A DNA stretch of 64,000 bases, taken from positions 186,001-250,000 of the forward strand of contig NZ_FQZB01000007.1 in NCBI RefSeq assembly GCF_900141845.1. Reading direction: 5' to 3'. Both the position numbers and the translations under genes were made by a program. Each line of letters opens with the position of its first letter. Positions within the stretch are counted from its first letter, which is position 1. Shown here one piece after another: positions 1 through 8,732 of this stretch. Under the pieces are notes generated by a model. That model searched no databases. It saw only the letters and a list, made by a program, of their open reading frames with translations, and was not told where the DNA came from. Source of the stretch: Clostridium cavendishii DSM 21758 (GTDB lineage: Bacteria; Bacillota; Clostridia; Clostridiales; Clostridiaceae).

Positions 1-63
1 TTAGATGAACTTCTAAGTGACGTAAGAAGTAATATGTTAGAACCGCATTGCAAAAAGCGATAG
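1..63 (+). CDS. 3' end of a gene cut by the window edge
   Basis: Frame 1 is open from the first base for 20 codons and ends at TAG 61-63; the peptide ends NMLEPHCKKR. Too little is present to name a family. It stops 16 bases before the ATG of an Imm33-like immunity protein, so it could be the end of a polymorphic toxin whose immunity gene follows. That is inference from position only. Confidence 0.45.
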   Translation, partial: LDELLSDVRSNMLEPHCKKR

Positions 64-79
64 AAGAGAGGTTGAAGAA

Positions 80-688
80 ATGATAAGTATTGAAAGAAAT
101 ATTGGTGGAAAATTATTAAAGATAAATGCAGAAGAATACTTAAAGGAACAAGCAGAAGCATTACTTGAGATAATAGGTAGTATTGAATCAAACAAATTAA
201 AGGATAAATTTAAAGTTCAAGTAGGATGGAGCATTTTTACAATAGTAGAAGACGGTGGAGGATTTAATATAGTTGCACCTGATTATAGTAGAAATCCATT
301 TAGCGAAAGCACGGATGACTTAACCATATCATTATGGATACAATTAGAGCAGGGTACTCTCTTAAATAAATTGAAGCTAGAAGGAGAAATAATTTCATTT
401 GAAGACAAGATAGTATGTACTAAGGGAGTGTTATCACTAGATAACATTTACTTAGAAAGAAGTAAGGAACATGAGAAAGGTGACTCAGGATGGTATATCG
501 GTCCAGTTGATGAATCAATTGCTACTGATGAGTTAGAAGCGTATTATGCATATCAATTATTAAAAATTAGACCATCAATAATAAAAATGCTAGCATTACC
601 AAATGGTTATATGGCTGTCTTAGATAAGGATGAGTTAAAGGCTGTTCTAGATGAGAATGATATGGATGTATTAAAGTGGACAAGTTAA
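80..688 (+). CDS. Imm33-like immunity protein (probable)
   Basis: A 202-residue cytoplasmic protein without signal peptide or membrane segment. The start is an ATG behind a GAGAGG-type ribosome site. The C-terminal third has the pattern DSGWYIG, then a run around RPSIIKMLALPNGY and an acidic DELKAVLDEND end, which I associate with the Imm33 (formerly DUF2185) immunity-protein family. The N-terminal 130 residues look like a separate beta-rich domain (DDLTISLWIQLEQG) that I do not recognise. Imm33 proteins are thought to neutralise toxins delivered by contact-dependent or type VI/VII-like systems. The truncated gene directly upstream would be the natural place for the cognate toxin. The family call is from memory of the motif, not a search. 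Confidence 0.5.
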   Translation: MISIERNIGGKLLKINAEEYLKEQAEALLEIIGSIESNKLKDKFKVQVGWSIFTIVEDGGGFNIVAPDYSRNPFSESTDDLTISLWIQLEQGTLLNKLKLEGEIISFEDKIVCTKGVLSLDNIYLERSKEHEKGDSGWYIGPVDESIATDELEAYYAYQLLKIRPSIIKMLALPNGYMAVLDKDELKAVLDENDMDVLKWTS

Positions 689-701
689 TTTGTCCACTTT
701 A
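672..701 (+). terminator. Hairpin terminator enclosing a stop codon
   Basis: A perfect 12-bp stem (TAAAGTGGACAA at 672-683 with TTGTCCACTTTA at 690-701) has a six-base loop that contains the TAA stop codon of the immunity gene. It is followed by a pyrimidine-rich CTTCTT tract. A second weaker hairpin (TAAATTC/GAATTTA) lies at 733-760. Confidence 0.65.
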
Positions 702-803
702 CTTCTTAATCCTAATAATTTAAGATTGGCCATAAATTCTAATTGATAAATTGGAATTTATATATTTTGATTGTATTCAAACTGAACACAGTAAAAATAT
801 AAA

Positions 804-1151
804 TTAATCAAAAAACTTTCCTTTATAAAAATTCTCATTATTAAGTTTTTTTGCTGTCAGCCTGAACATAACACAGCCATCTGGGCATACAATATCCTTG
901 CTATATTTACTATTGCCACCAATGTTCTCTAAATCTCCGCCACTTCTGACCGATTCCATGATTGGGAACATAAGCATCATAACCTTGGAACAGATACCTT
1001 GTCCATTCGAATTTGTGGGACAGCCATAGGTGCACGTATACTTATCTCCCACTTCCTCTCCGTTTCGGCAGTACCTCTCTGTATGGTCACTGCGAAGAAA
1101 ACCAGTTACCTCAATTTCAAATTTGTACTCCTCATCATACCATTTTTTCAT
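804..1151 (-). CDS. TIGR04076 family protein
   Basis: A 115-residue small protein. Visible features are YKFEIEVTGF at the start, GEEVGDKYTC, GQGICSKVMMLMFPIMESVRSGG in the middle and DIVCPDGCVMFRLTA near the end. This order matches the TIGR04076 family (G-D, IC, P-x-x-x-x-x-R-x-G-G, CPDG), an uncharacterised small-protein family with conserved cysteines common in anaerobes. The function is unknown; the Cys residues (five to six) suggest metal or redox binding, as inference. It converges with the immunity gene, with the 672-760 hairpins between them. The start lies behind a GGAGGTTAATC ribosome site. Confidence 0.72.
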   Translation of the reverse strand: MKKWYDEEYKFEIEVTGFLRSDHTERYCRNGEEVGDKYTCTYGCPTNSNGQGICSKVMMLMFPIMESVRSGGDLENIGGNSKYSKDIVCPDGCVMFRLTAKKLNNENFYKGKFFD

Positions 1152-1533
1152 GATTAACCTCCAAATTTTAATTTATCGAACAGTTTAATAAAATAACTCA
1201 CCAGCATAATAATACGATTGTTCAATAATTTATATTCTTATTATACATAATTTATGGATTATAATTCCAGTAATTATGGAGATAAAATTAAATTTATCCC
1301 AATATGGTATATATCCTCTTTGTATCTACTTCTTTTAATTCTCTTATATTTCAGTTGTAATAGAATTTCATATAAAAAGGTAACAGAAAACTCTACGGAG
1401 TGGTCTACTTTCTAGCAGTGCAACAGATACAAGTATTGATGTATGTAATAAGAAGTCTTAATAACATCATTTATAGAGTGATGAAAAATAAAACTGAATA
1501 CGTAATTCCTAATATAGAAATAAAGGAGGTTGC
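1152..1533. other. Intergenic region with no recognised gene
   Basis: AT-rich spacer between the divergent TIGR04076 gene and the sugar kinase. Stops occur in all frames. I see no convincing terminator or RNA. The segment just downstream (1534-1671) looks like a decayed small gene and is listed separately. Confidence 0.5.
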
Positions 1534-1671
1534 ATGATAAAATAAATTTAATAAAGGTTAAGAGAAAATATTAATAATGATTATTCTAATTCTGAGGATA
1601 TTATTAATGCTATTGAAAATACTGAAAATGAGGTTAGAATATCTGGAATAAATTGTGAAATTTGTATCTAA
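1534..1671 (+). pseudogene. Possible decayed small gene with intact ribosome site
   Basis: ATG 1534 lies at good spacing behind a strong AAAGGAGG site, but the frame is broken by TAA at 1543, 1549 and 1552. It then stays open to TAA 1669, encoding a hydrophilic tail containing DYSNSEDIINAIENTENE and ending SGINCEICI. The three TAA codons are each one base from CAA, AAA or GAA, so a short 45-codon gene may have been lost. In AT-rich DNA this could also be chance; the ribosome site is the main support. Confidence 0.3.
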
Positions 1672-1739
1672 GTTTAGAAAAATTTATAATCCTTTTATAA
1701 GTACAAGGAATTAACAGACATAGTGGAGGTGGAAGAATA

Positions 1740-2645
1740 GTGATTTATACTATAACATTCAATCCGGCTTTAGATTATATGGTAAAAGTAGAAGGCTTAA
1801 ACTTTGGGATGGTTAATAGAACTTCTTATGAAGAGGTATATGCTGGGGGAAAAGGAATTAATGTTTCTATAGTTTTAAAGAATTTAGAAACTGAAAGTAG
1901 AGCACTTGGTTTTATAGCTGGTTTTACTGGCAATGAGATAGAAAAAAGGGTTAAAGAAGCTAACGTTTCAACTGATTTTATAAAGTTAAGTGAAGGAATG
2001 TCTAGAATAAATGTGAAAATAAAATCTGATAAAGAGACAGAGCTAAATGGAAATGGTCCAAAGATATCTGAGAAAGAACTTGATAATTTATTTGAAAAGT
2101 TGGAAGGTTTAAAAGAGGATGATTTCTTAGTTCTTGCAGGAAGTATTCCAAGTTCGCTTCCAAGAAATACATATGAGGTTATAATGGATAGACTTAGGAA
2201 TAGGGGGATAAATTTTGTTGTAGATGCCACAGGTGAATTACTTTTAAATGTTATAAAGTATAAACCTTTTTTAGTTAAACCAAATCATCATGAACTTTCA
2301 GAATTATTTGGTGTACAGATAAGTTCAGAAGATGAAATAATTTATTATGCTAAAAGACTTAGAGAAATGGGCGCCGAAAATGTGATTATTTCTATGGCTG
2401 GAGATGGAGCTATATTTATATCATCTACAGGAGAAGTAATTAAAACTGCTGCACCAAAGGGAGAAGTTGTTAATTCAGTAGGGGCAGGTGACTCTATGGT
2501 AGCAGGTTTTATAGCGGGATATTTAAAAAATAGAGATTTAAATGAAGCTTTTAAAATGGGGATAGCAACAGGAAGTGCTAGTGCATTTTCAAAGGATTTA
2601 GCTACAAAACAAAAGGTAGATGAATTATTAGCCCAAATAAATTAA
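1740..2645 (+). CDS. pfkB: PfkB-family 1-phosphofructokinase (FruK/LacC type)
   Basis: A 301-residue cytoplasmic sugar-phosphate kinase of the ribokinase superfamily. It starts at GTG behind GTGGAGGTGG. Substrate-binding motif GGKGINVS is near residues 36-43, a GS(I)PSSLP loop near 133, and the ATP/anion-hole and catalytic motif GAGDSMVAGF is near 250. Length and motif set fit FruK (fructose-1-phosphate to fructose-1,6-bisphosphate) or the related tagatose-6-phosphate kinase LacC. The sequence alone does not separate these. FruK usually sits in a fruRKA operon with a DeoR regulator and a PTS permease; neither is present here, so this is a stand-alone gene. A tandem hairpin region follows it. 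Confidence 0.8.
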   Translation: MIYTITFNPALDYMVKVEGLNFGMVNRTSYEEVYAGGKGINVSIVLKNLETESRALGFIAGFTGNEIEKRVKEANVSTDFIKLSEGMSRINVKIKSDKETELNGNGPKISEKELDNLFEKLEGLKEDDFLVLAGSIPSSLPRNTYEVIMDRLRNRGINFVVDATGELLLNVIKYKPFLVKPNHHELSELFGVQISSEDEIIYYAKRLREMGAENVIISMAGDGAIFISSTGEVIKTAAPKGEVVNSVGAGDSMVAGFIAGYLKNRDLNEAFKMGIATGSASAFSKDLATKQKVDELLAQIN

Positions 2646-2805
2646 TCTATAGTTGTCTAGTTTAAGTCCGGATAAACGGAAGCAAGAGCTTATTAATTAA
2701 GTTAAAATACATCAAGGTAAAGAAGAGTATAAAAAACTGTACTAAGAGATTTAAAGTTTTAGTTATTTAAAAGGTATATGTATTAGTATATAATTATAAA
2801 AAGAA

Positions 2806-2874
2806 ACTCCTTTTCATATTTATTTAAAGGAGTAAGTTCAATTAACTAAATCTAAGATTTATTTAATTGAACTT
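2806..2874 (+). terminator. Two adjacent hairpins after the sugar kinase
   Basis: Stem one is ACTCCTTT (2806-2813) with AAAGGAGT (2826-2833). Stem two is a perfect 12-bp AAGTTCAATTAA (2834-2845) with TTAATTGAACTT (2863-2874). Neither has a strong following T-run. Together they may terminate the kinase transcript or structure the leader of the methyltransferase gene, which begins 34 bases later. Confidence 0.45.
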
Positions 2875-2907
2875 AAGAAATATTTTAAAATTAGATAGGA
2901 TGATAAA

Positions 2908-4071
2908 ATGGAAAATTTAATAAAAGCTATAGATGAAATAGTCAGTGAAGAGATTATAAAAATTGTTATTAGTAATAAGATGAATAAAGAGGTTCAATAT
3001 AATAAGATAAATTTTGTATTAAAGGAAAATAATAAAAAGAAATATTATCAAGTAGAAAAATTTACGGATAAACAAGTTTTTCATGAAAACATAGATTTAG
3101 AAAGTTTAAAAGATAAAATTTTAGAAAGTATATCTTCTAATTATAAGCAGCTGTCAGCTTGGGGAAATAAAACTACATTTGATTTAAAGATTTCTAAAAA
3201 GGGAAAAGTATTTTTAGGTAAGAAAAAGAGTGAGAACATAAACCCTATAAATAAGTCTCATAATAAAGAGAAAAATTACATACTTAAAGAAGGTATGTAT
3301 ATTGAGCCACTTATTGATTTAGGAGTATTTACAAAGGATGGAAAAGTAGTAAATTCGAAGTATGATAAGTATAAACAAATTAATAGATTTATTGAGATAA
3401 TTGATGATGAGATAAAGAAAAATAATTATGAAGAACTTACAATATTAGATTTCGGATGTGGAAAGTCTTATTTAACTTTTGTTCTTTATTATTATTTTGT
3501 AGAGATCAAAAAGGTTAATGTAAAAATGATAGGATTAGATCTTAAGGCAGATGTTATAAAAAAATGTAATGAGATAGCTAAGAGATATAATTATGAAAAT
3601 TTACATTTTGAGCTTGGAGATATAAATGGCTTTAAGTATAACAATAATGTAGATATGGTTATTACTTTACATGCCTGTGATACTGCAACAGATTATGCTT
3701 TATATAATGCTATAAAGTGGAATGCTAAAATGATTTTCTCTGTTCCTTGTTGCCAGCATGAATTTAATCATCAAATGAAGGCAGAGTCTTTAAATATATT
3801 AACTAAGTATGGAATAGTACAAGAAAGAGTAGCTGCACTTATGACTGATTCTGTAAGAGCAAATCTTTTAGAAACTGTAGGCTATAAAACTCAACTTTTA
3901 GAGTTTATAGATATAGCCCATTCACCTAAAAATATTCTAATAAGAGCTTCAAAATCCAATATATCTAATTCTAAAAAAATGGATGCCTTGGTAGAAGTTG
4001 AAGAGCTTATGAAGCAATTTAATTTAAATCCAACATTGCACAAATTACTAAAAAATGATGGGTTAATTTAA
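2908..4071 (+). CDS. SAM-dependent methyltransferase (Methyltransf_32-like)
   Basis: A 387-residue protein with an N-terminal 140-residue non-catalytic part and a class I methyltransferase fold after it. Motif I is ILDFGCGKSYLTFVL near residue 180, the acidic loop is GLDLKADVI near 210, and a conserved CCQHEFNHQ stretch is near 280. The FGCGKSYLTF plus PCCQHE combination is typical of the Methyltransf_32 family (PF13679), whose substrate is generally unassigned; an RNA or tRNA target is plausible but unproven. Standing alone between hairpins, it has no operon partner. The start follows a TAGGATGATAAA ribosome site. Confidence 0.7.
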   Translation: MENLIKAIDEIVSEEIIKIVISNKMNKEVQYNKINFVLKENNKKKYYQVEKFTDKQVFHENIDLESLKDKILESISSNYKQLSAWGNKTTFDLKISKKGKVFLGKKKSENINPINKSHNKEKNYILKEGMYIEPLIDLGVFTKDGKVVNSKYDKYKQINRFIEIIDDEIKKNNYEELTILDFGCGKSYLTFVLYYYFVEIKKVNVKMIGLDLKADVIKKCNEIAKRYNYENLHFELGDINGFKYNNNVDMVITLHACDTATDYALYNAIKWNAKMIFSVPCCQHEFNHQMKAESLNILTKYGIVQERVAALMTDSVRANLLETVGYKTQLLEFIDIAHSPKNILIRASKSNISNSKKMDALVEVEELMKQFNLNPTLHKLLKNDGLI

Positions 4072-4132
4072 TTGTTTTAGATTGAATAAAAATTTCTGCA
4101 AAATTAACTTTAAATTTATAAATTAAAATAAT

Positions 4133-4165
4133 AATAAGCCAGCACTTTTTAAGTACTGGCTTATT
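4133..4165. terminator. Bidirectional terminator between convergent genes
   Basis: Stem AATAAGCCAG (4133-4142) with CTGGCTTATT (4156-4165) lies between the end of the methyltransferase and the end of the chemoreceptor gene. It is placed to serve both strands. Confidence 0.65.
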
Positions 4166-4232
4166 AGCTGTTTGATATTTTGGAAAGTAATGGGATATTA
4201 AATTATTCTTATTTTGATTTAGCATCAATATA

Positions 4233-5945
4233 TTAAAGTTTAAATCCATTAACAAGCTGTGATAAATTTTCAGATGTATTAGAGTTATTTTGTGTTTCTC
4301 CTTCAATAACTTCTGTTTTAGTTGTAACTTCTTCTACGTTAGAAGCAATTACTGTTGAGGTTTTAGCAACTTCTGTAACAGAAGTTGATACTTCTTCCAT
4401 GCTAGTAGTTATTTGATCCACAGAATTTGAAATATTAGTAGCTATTTCTGCAAAATTTTCTGTAATTTCTTTTACTCTAGCACCATCATTTTTATATTCT
4501 AGACTTACGTTCATAAAGCTTTCATAATCCTTTAGAACATTTTTCTCTATGAAGTCTAAAATCTCTACTGAAGAATTAGAAAGTTCGCTTACAGCTGATA
4601 ATACTTGCATTACATTTGTTTGAATTTGATTTACTGCAGTTGAAGACTCTTCAGCAAGCTTACGAACTTCTTCAGCAACTACAGCAAAACCTTTTCCCAC
4701 TTCACCAGCACGAGCAGCTTCAATAGCGGCGTTCAGGGCTAAAAGATTTGTTTGTTCAGAAATTCCTAAAATACTAGTAGCCATTTCAGAAATATTATTA
4801 ACAACTTTAGAATCTTCTATAGCTTTTTCTAATTTAACTTTAGCAGATGAATAAATTTTTTCTGCATTTTTTTTAGAAGCTAAAGATTCTTTATTTATAT
4901 TTTCAGCCTTATTTTGAATACCTAAAGCTATATTTAAACCTTCATTAGCTTTTTGAGCGGTAACCATAGCATCTTCTTTAACTGTAATAGCCATAGCAGT
5001 AACTTCTTCAACTGAAGCCGAAGATTCTTCCATACCAGCAGAAATTTCTTCAGTTGCAGCAGAAACTTGTTGTATTTGAGAATTTAATTCAGCAATCATA
5101 GAATTTGTTAATGTAGCACTATCATTTAAGGATAGACTTGTATCTTTTACAGTACTTACTGTTCCCCTTAAGGTTTGAATTGCTTCATTTAATGCTACTG
5201 CAGTTTGTCCTAATTCGTCGTTAGTATAAGAATCAATTTTAAAACTAAAATCTCCTTGTGCTAATTTTACAGAAGCATCAGAAATTTGTTTAACTTGAGA
5301 TTTTATACTCTTAATTATTAAATATACAAATAATATTGTTAATAAAGTTGAGATTATACCAGTTATAATCATAATTGTTATAGCAGTTTGAGCTTTAGTT
5401 ATAGAATTATTTGCATCACTTGTTGCTACTGTATTTTGATGATCAATCATTGATTGAATTGCTGTAGTTAAGTTCTGATTTATTCTATCTAACTCATCAG
5501 TCATTTTTATCATATCATTTTGTGTAATAGCTGGGTTAGCAGCTTCTGTTCTAGTCTTTTTAAATACATTTATAGCATCATCTGTTGCCGATTGTATTTC
5601 AGAAAATAATTTTCTTCCTTCTTCTGATGAGGATAATTTATCTAGATTATCCTTTGAGGTATTATATTGAGTTAAGCTGTCATCTATAATTTTATTAAAT
5701 TCATTAATTTTAGTAGCATCCCTATTTATAATTATGTTTCTAAGATATATATTTATTTTATTTATATTTCCCCTCATATCATTGGCATAAGTAACTTTTT
5801 TATTACTTATATTAATAGTTTGATCTATTGCACTCTCCAATGCTTTGAATTGTACAATTGAAATAGATAATATTATTAAACTTGTTAATAATATTATACC
5901 GAAGCCTAATAAAAGTTTAGTGTTAAGTTTTAACTTATTTAACAT
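4233..5945 (-). CDS. Methyl-accepting chemotaxis protein
   Basis: A 570-residue transmembrane chemoreceptor that senses an extracellular or membrane signal and controls CheA kinase. Order: membrane segment 1 (LLLGFGIILLTSLIILSISI, about 11-31), an extracellular four-helix-bundle-like sensor with DDSLTQYNTS and NLTTAIQSMI repeats (35-185), membrane segment 2 (IMIITGIISTLLTILFVYLI, about 190-209), HAMP (about 210-265), and a long coiled-coil signalling domain. The conserved hairpin tip contains TNLLALNAAIEAARAGE. Substituted methylation-helix patterns (VEEVT, EEVSTSV) flank the tip. It is not linked to other chemotaxis genes. The ligand is unknown. A sigma-D-like promoter is listed upstream. 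Confidence 0.93.
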   Translation of the reverse strand: MLNKLKLNTKLLLGFGIILLTSLIILSISIVQFKALESAIDQTINISNKKVTYANDMRGNINKINIYLRNIIINRDATKINEFNKIIDDSLTQYNTSKDNLDKLSSSEEGRKLFSEIQSATDDAINVFKKTRTEAANPAITQNDMIKMTDELDRINQNLTTAIQSMIDHQNTVATSDANNSITKAQTAITIMIITGIISTLLTILFVYLIIKSIKSQVKQISDASVKLAQGDFSFKIDSYTNDELGQTAVALNEAIQTLRGTVSTVKDTSLSLNDSATLTNSMIAELNSQIQQVSAATEEISAGMEESSASVEEVTAMAITVKEDAMVTAQKANEGLNIALGIQNKAENINKESLASKKNAEKIYSSAKVKLEKAIEDSKVVNNISEMATSILGISEQTNLLALNAAIEAARAGEVGKGFAVVAEEVRKLAEESSTAVNQIQTNVMQVLSAVSELSNSSVEILDFIEKNVLKDYESFMNVSLEYKNDGARVKEITENFAEIATNISNSVDQITTSMEEVSTSVTEVAKTSTVIASNVEEVTTKTEVIEGETQNNSNTSENLSQLVNGFKL

Positions 5946-5988
5946 CGTTGAATCATCCCCCTAAATTTAAAATTTAATCAACATATTA

Positions 5989-6015
5989 TTTTCGACACAA
6001 AACGACTTAACTTAA
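5989..6015 (-). promoter_or_regulatory. Candidate sigma-D promoter of the chemoreceptor gene
   Basis: On the minus strand TTAA (6012-6015), a 15-base spacer and GTCGAAAA (5989-5996) resemble the motility sigma-factor pattern TAAA-N15-GCCGATAA. It lies about 45 bases upstream of the chemoreceptor start. Chemoreceptors are often in this regulon. The match is partial, so this is inference. Confidence 0.35.
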
Positions 6016-6269
6016 ATGAATTTTTATAGTTATGGGAAAAATATCCTTGTAAAAAATAATATAATAAAATAAATTTGCTAAAAAATTATTTTATACATGT
6101 TGTAATATGGCTTGTACAAATTAAATTTAACATTCTTTTGGCTTTAAATTTAACAAGTATATTAAGATAAATGTAGAATTTAAATTGTAACGTATATAAA
6201 TAAAATCTTTGTTTAGAGGATGCAGAAATATTGGATAATAAATTTATGTAATAAAAAATTTATTTACTA

Positions 6270-6278
6270 TGATATAAT
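6270..6278 (+). promoter_or_regulatory. Extended -10 promoter of nfo
   Basis: TGATATAAT is an extended -10 element with no convincing -35. It lies about 84 bases upstream of the endonuclease IV start. It is the only clear promoter-like signal for nfo in the 416-base spacer between the divergent genes. Confidence 0.45.
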
Positions 6279-6361
6279 GTTATGTAAAAATGTAAAGTAA
6301 TCTTTTTATTATAAGATGTATTTATAAAGTATAATAAAGCTTAATTGGAGGAAGAAAAGAT

Positions 6362-7192
6362 ATGTTAAATATAGGTTCACATTTATCAACAGCTAATGGA
6401 TTTAAAAATATGGGAGAGAATGCACTTAAGATTAATGCAAATACTTTTCAGTTTTTTACTCGTAACCCTAGAGGTGGAAAAGCAAAAAGTATAGATGAAG
6501 AAGATATAGCAGATCTTTTAGAAATAATGAAGGAGAATAATTTTGCAGTATTATTAGCTCATTCTCCATATACTTTAAATGCTTGTTCAGCAGATGAAAG
6601 AACTAGAGAGTTTGCTATAGAAACTATGACTGATGATCTAAAAAGAATGGAGTACTTACCAAATAACCTTTATAATTTTCACCCAGGTAGTCATGTTAAG
6701 CAAGGCGTTGAAGTAGGTATTAAATATATTGTAGATATGTTAAATACAGTGCTTAAAAAAGAGCAAACTACAACTGTACTTTTAGAAACTATGGCTGGTA
6801 AAGGAACAGAGATTGGAAGAACCTTTGAAGAAATAGCAGAAATAATTAGTAAGGTAGAATTAAAAGAAAAATTAGGAGTTTGTCTTGATACATGCCATGT
6901 TTATGATGCAGGCTATGATATAGTTAACAATCTAGATGGGGTTTTGGATGAGTTTGATAGAATAATTGGGTTAGACAGACTTAAAGCTATACATTTAAAT
7001 GATAGTAAAAATCCGTTTAATAGTCATAAGGATAGACATGAAACAATAGGTGAAGGTTCTATTGGAATTGAAGCTATTACTAGGATTATTAACCATCCTA
7101 AACTACGCAATTTGCCATTTTTCCTTGAGACACCTAATGAACTTGAAGGACATGCAAAAGAAATAGAATTACTTAAAAGTGTTTATAAATAA
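6362..7192 (+). CDS. nfo: Endonuclease IV (AP endonuclease)
   Basis: A 276-residue base-excision-repair enzyme that cuts DNA 5' to abasic sites and oxidised sugars, using a three-zinc TIM-barrel site. Visible metal-ligand motifs in order: GSHLS (7), LAHSPYTLN (about 79), NFHPGSH (about 108), LLETMAGKG (about 141), LDTCHVYDAGYD (about 176), HLNDSKNPF (about 212) with KDRHETIGEGSIG, and FFLETPN near the end. Length matches the family (about 280). The start is at an ATG behind GGAGGAAG. It is a single gene; nothing in the sequence links it to the following AmmeMemoRadiSam genes beyond the same orientation. Confidence 0.95.
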   Translation: MLNIGSHLSTANGFKNMGENALKINANTFQFFTRNPRGGKAKSIDEEDIADLLEIMKENNFAVLLAHSPYTLNACSADERTREFAIETMTDDLKRMEYLPNNLYNFHPGSHVKQGVEVGIKYIVDMLNTVLKKEQTTTVLLETMAGKGTEIGRTFEEIAEIISKVELKEKLGVCLDTCHVYDAGYDIVNNLDGVLDEFDRIIGLDRLKAIHLNDSKNPFNSHKDRHETIGEGSIGIEAITRIINHPKLRNLPFFLETPNELEGHAKEIELLKSVYK

Positions 7193-7328
7193 TAATTTTA
7201 AAGTGGCTTTATTATAGAGATGAAAATCTATATAGATGATATTTATAAATATTTGTGATATCCTTTTGCATTTTATAATTATGAAGAGGAATACTAATAA
7301 ATGAAATATTTTTAAGCAAGGTGATAAA

Positions 7329-8732
7329 ATGAAGGGTTATTATTTAATGCCTCATCCCCCAATCATGATAAAAGAGGTTGGTAACGGTGAAGAAAAGAAA
7401 ATTGAAAATACTATTAAAGCATGTGAAAAAATAGCTAAAGATATAGAGAGTAAAGATGTAGAGACTATTATAATTATATCTCCTCATGGATTAGTTTTTA
7501 GAGATGGAATAGGAATAATTACAGCAGGTGAGATTGAGGGAGATTTAAAAAAATTTAGAGCACCTCATGTTAGTATGAAATTTGCTATAAATAAAAAGTT
7601 AACCCAAGAAATAATAAAATGTTCAGAGAAAAGGGGAATATTAACGGCTACTTTAGATGAACATTCTATAAAAAATTATGGCGCAATATTAAGTTTAGAT
7701 CATGGAGCTATGGTACCACTTTATTATGTAGGGAAAGAAAAAATATATAATTTAGTTCATATTACTTATGGAATGCTTTCAAAAATGGAGCTTTATAGTT
7801 TTGGTATGGCAATAAAAGAAGCTGTAGATAACTTAGATGGAAAAGCAGTATTAATAGCTTCTGGAGATTTATCACATAGGTTAAAGCTTAGTGGCCCATA
7901 TCCTTATAGTCCTTATGGAAAGGAGTTTGATAAGAAGCTTTTAGATACCTTACAAGCTGGAAACATTTTAGATTTATTTAATTTAGATGTTAAGCTTATA
8001 AAAGAGGCTGGAGAATGTGGATTAAGATCTCTTTATATTATGGCTGGGGCTATGGATGGTTTAAAAATAAAAGGAAATATTTTAAGCTATGAAGGTACTT
8101 TTGGTGTTGGCTATGGAGTAGTAAGTTTTGATTTTGAAGAAGGAGAAAGTTTATATAATGTATTAACTAAATTCAAAGAGAATGAACATTTAAGAAGAAT
8201 AAAAGAGGGCAGTGAGTATACGAGGTTAGCAAGAAAAAGTCTTGATTATTATTATGAAAAAAGCTGCATATATAGTGACTTTGAAAATTTACCAATAAAT
8301 TTTAAAAAGGATAGGAGAGGCGTTTTTGTTTCACTTAAAAAACATGGGGAGTTAAGAGGATGTATTGGAACAATATTACCTGTTACTTCATGTATTGCAG
8401 AAGAAATTTCAAGAAATGCGGTTTCAGCAGCTACTGCAGATCCTAGATTTCCTAAATTAAAAAAAGAAGAACTTTTAGATATAGATATTTCAGTAGATGT
8501 ATTATATGAACCGGAAGAGTGTGAGAGAAAAGATTTGGATCCTAAAAATTATGGTGTTATAGTGTCTACAAAGAATAGAAGAGGTTTATTACTGCCTAAT
8601 CTAGAAGGAGTAACCGAGGTAGAAAATCAATTAAACATAGCTTTAGAAAAAGCAGGTATAGATATAGAGGATGATTATAAAATAGAAAGATTTAAAGTAG
8701 AGAGATATTCAGAGGTGAAGGAGGATGATTAA
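7329..8732 (+). CDS. AmmeMemoRadiSam protein: MEMO-like dioxygenase fused to AMMECR1
   Basis: A 467-residue two-domain protein. Residues about 1-270 form a class III extradiol-dioxygenase/MEMO-like domain with MPHPP (His9), SPHG near 57, LDHGAMVPLYY near 122 and SGDLSHRLK near 180. Residues about 285-465 form an AMMECR1 domain with the hallmark GELRGCIGTI and later VSTKNRRGLLLPNLEGV. The two halves correspond to the 'Memo' and 'Amme' parts of the AmmeMemoRadiSam system, here joined in one chain. The radical SAM part is the next gene, overlapping by 8 bases. The system is widespread in anaerobes and archaea. Its reaction was not established to my knowledge; the human homologues MEMO1 and AMMECR1 are also poorly understood. 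Confidence 0.9.
   Translation: MKGYYLMPHPPIMIKEVGNGEEKKIENTIKACEKIAKDIESKDVETIIIISPHGLVFRDGIGIITAGEIEGDLKKFRAPHVSMKFAINKKLTQEIIKCSEKRGILTATLDEHSIKNYGAILSLDHGAMVPLYYVGKEKIYNLVHITYGMLSKMELYSFGMAIKEAVDNLDGKAVLIASGDLSHRLKLSGPYPYSPYGKEFDKKLLDTLQAGNILDLFNLDVKLIKEAGECGLRSLYIMAGAMDGLKIKGNILSYEGTFGVGYGVVSFDFEEGESLYNVLTKFKENEHLRRIKEGSEYTRLARKSLDYYYEKSCIYSDFENLPINFKKDRRGVFVSLKKHGELRGCIGTILPVTSCIAEEISRNAVSAATADPRFPKLKKEELLDIDISVDVLYEPEECERKDLDPKNYGVIVSTKNRRGLLLPNLEGVTEVENQLNIALEKAGIDIEDDYKIERFKVERYSEVKEDD

Noticed and set aside
1826..2230. Antisense frame over the sugar kinase and many similar long frames opposite real genes
   Set aside because: Ser/Leu/Ile-rich shadows of AT-rich coding DNA without ribosome sites; the opposite strand has a clear family match.
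4019..4306. Minus-strand frame overlapping the end of the methyltransferase and chemoreceptor genes
   Set aside because: It crosses a terminator hairpin, has no ribosome site and overlaps two well-supported genes.
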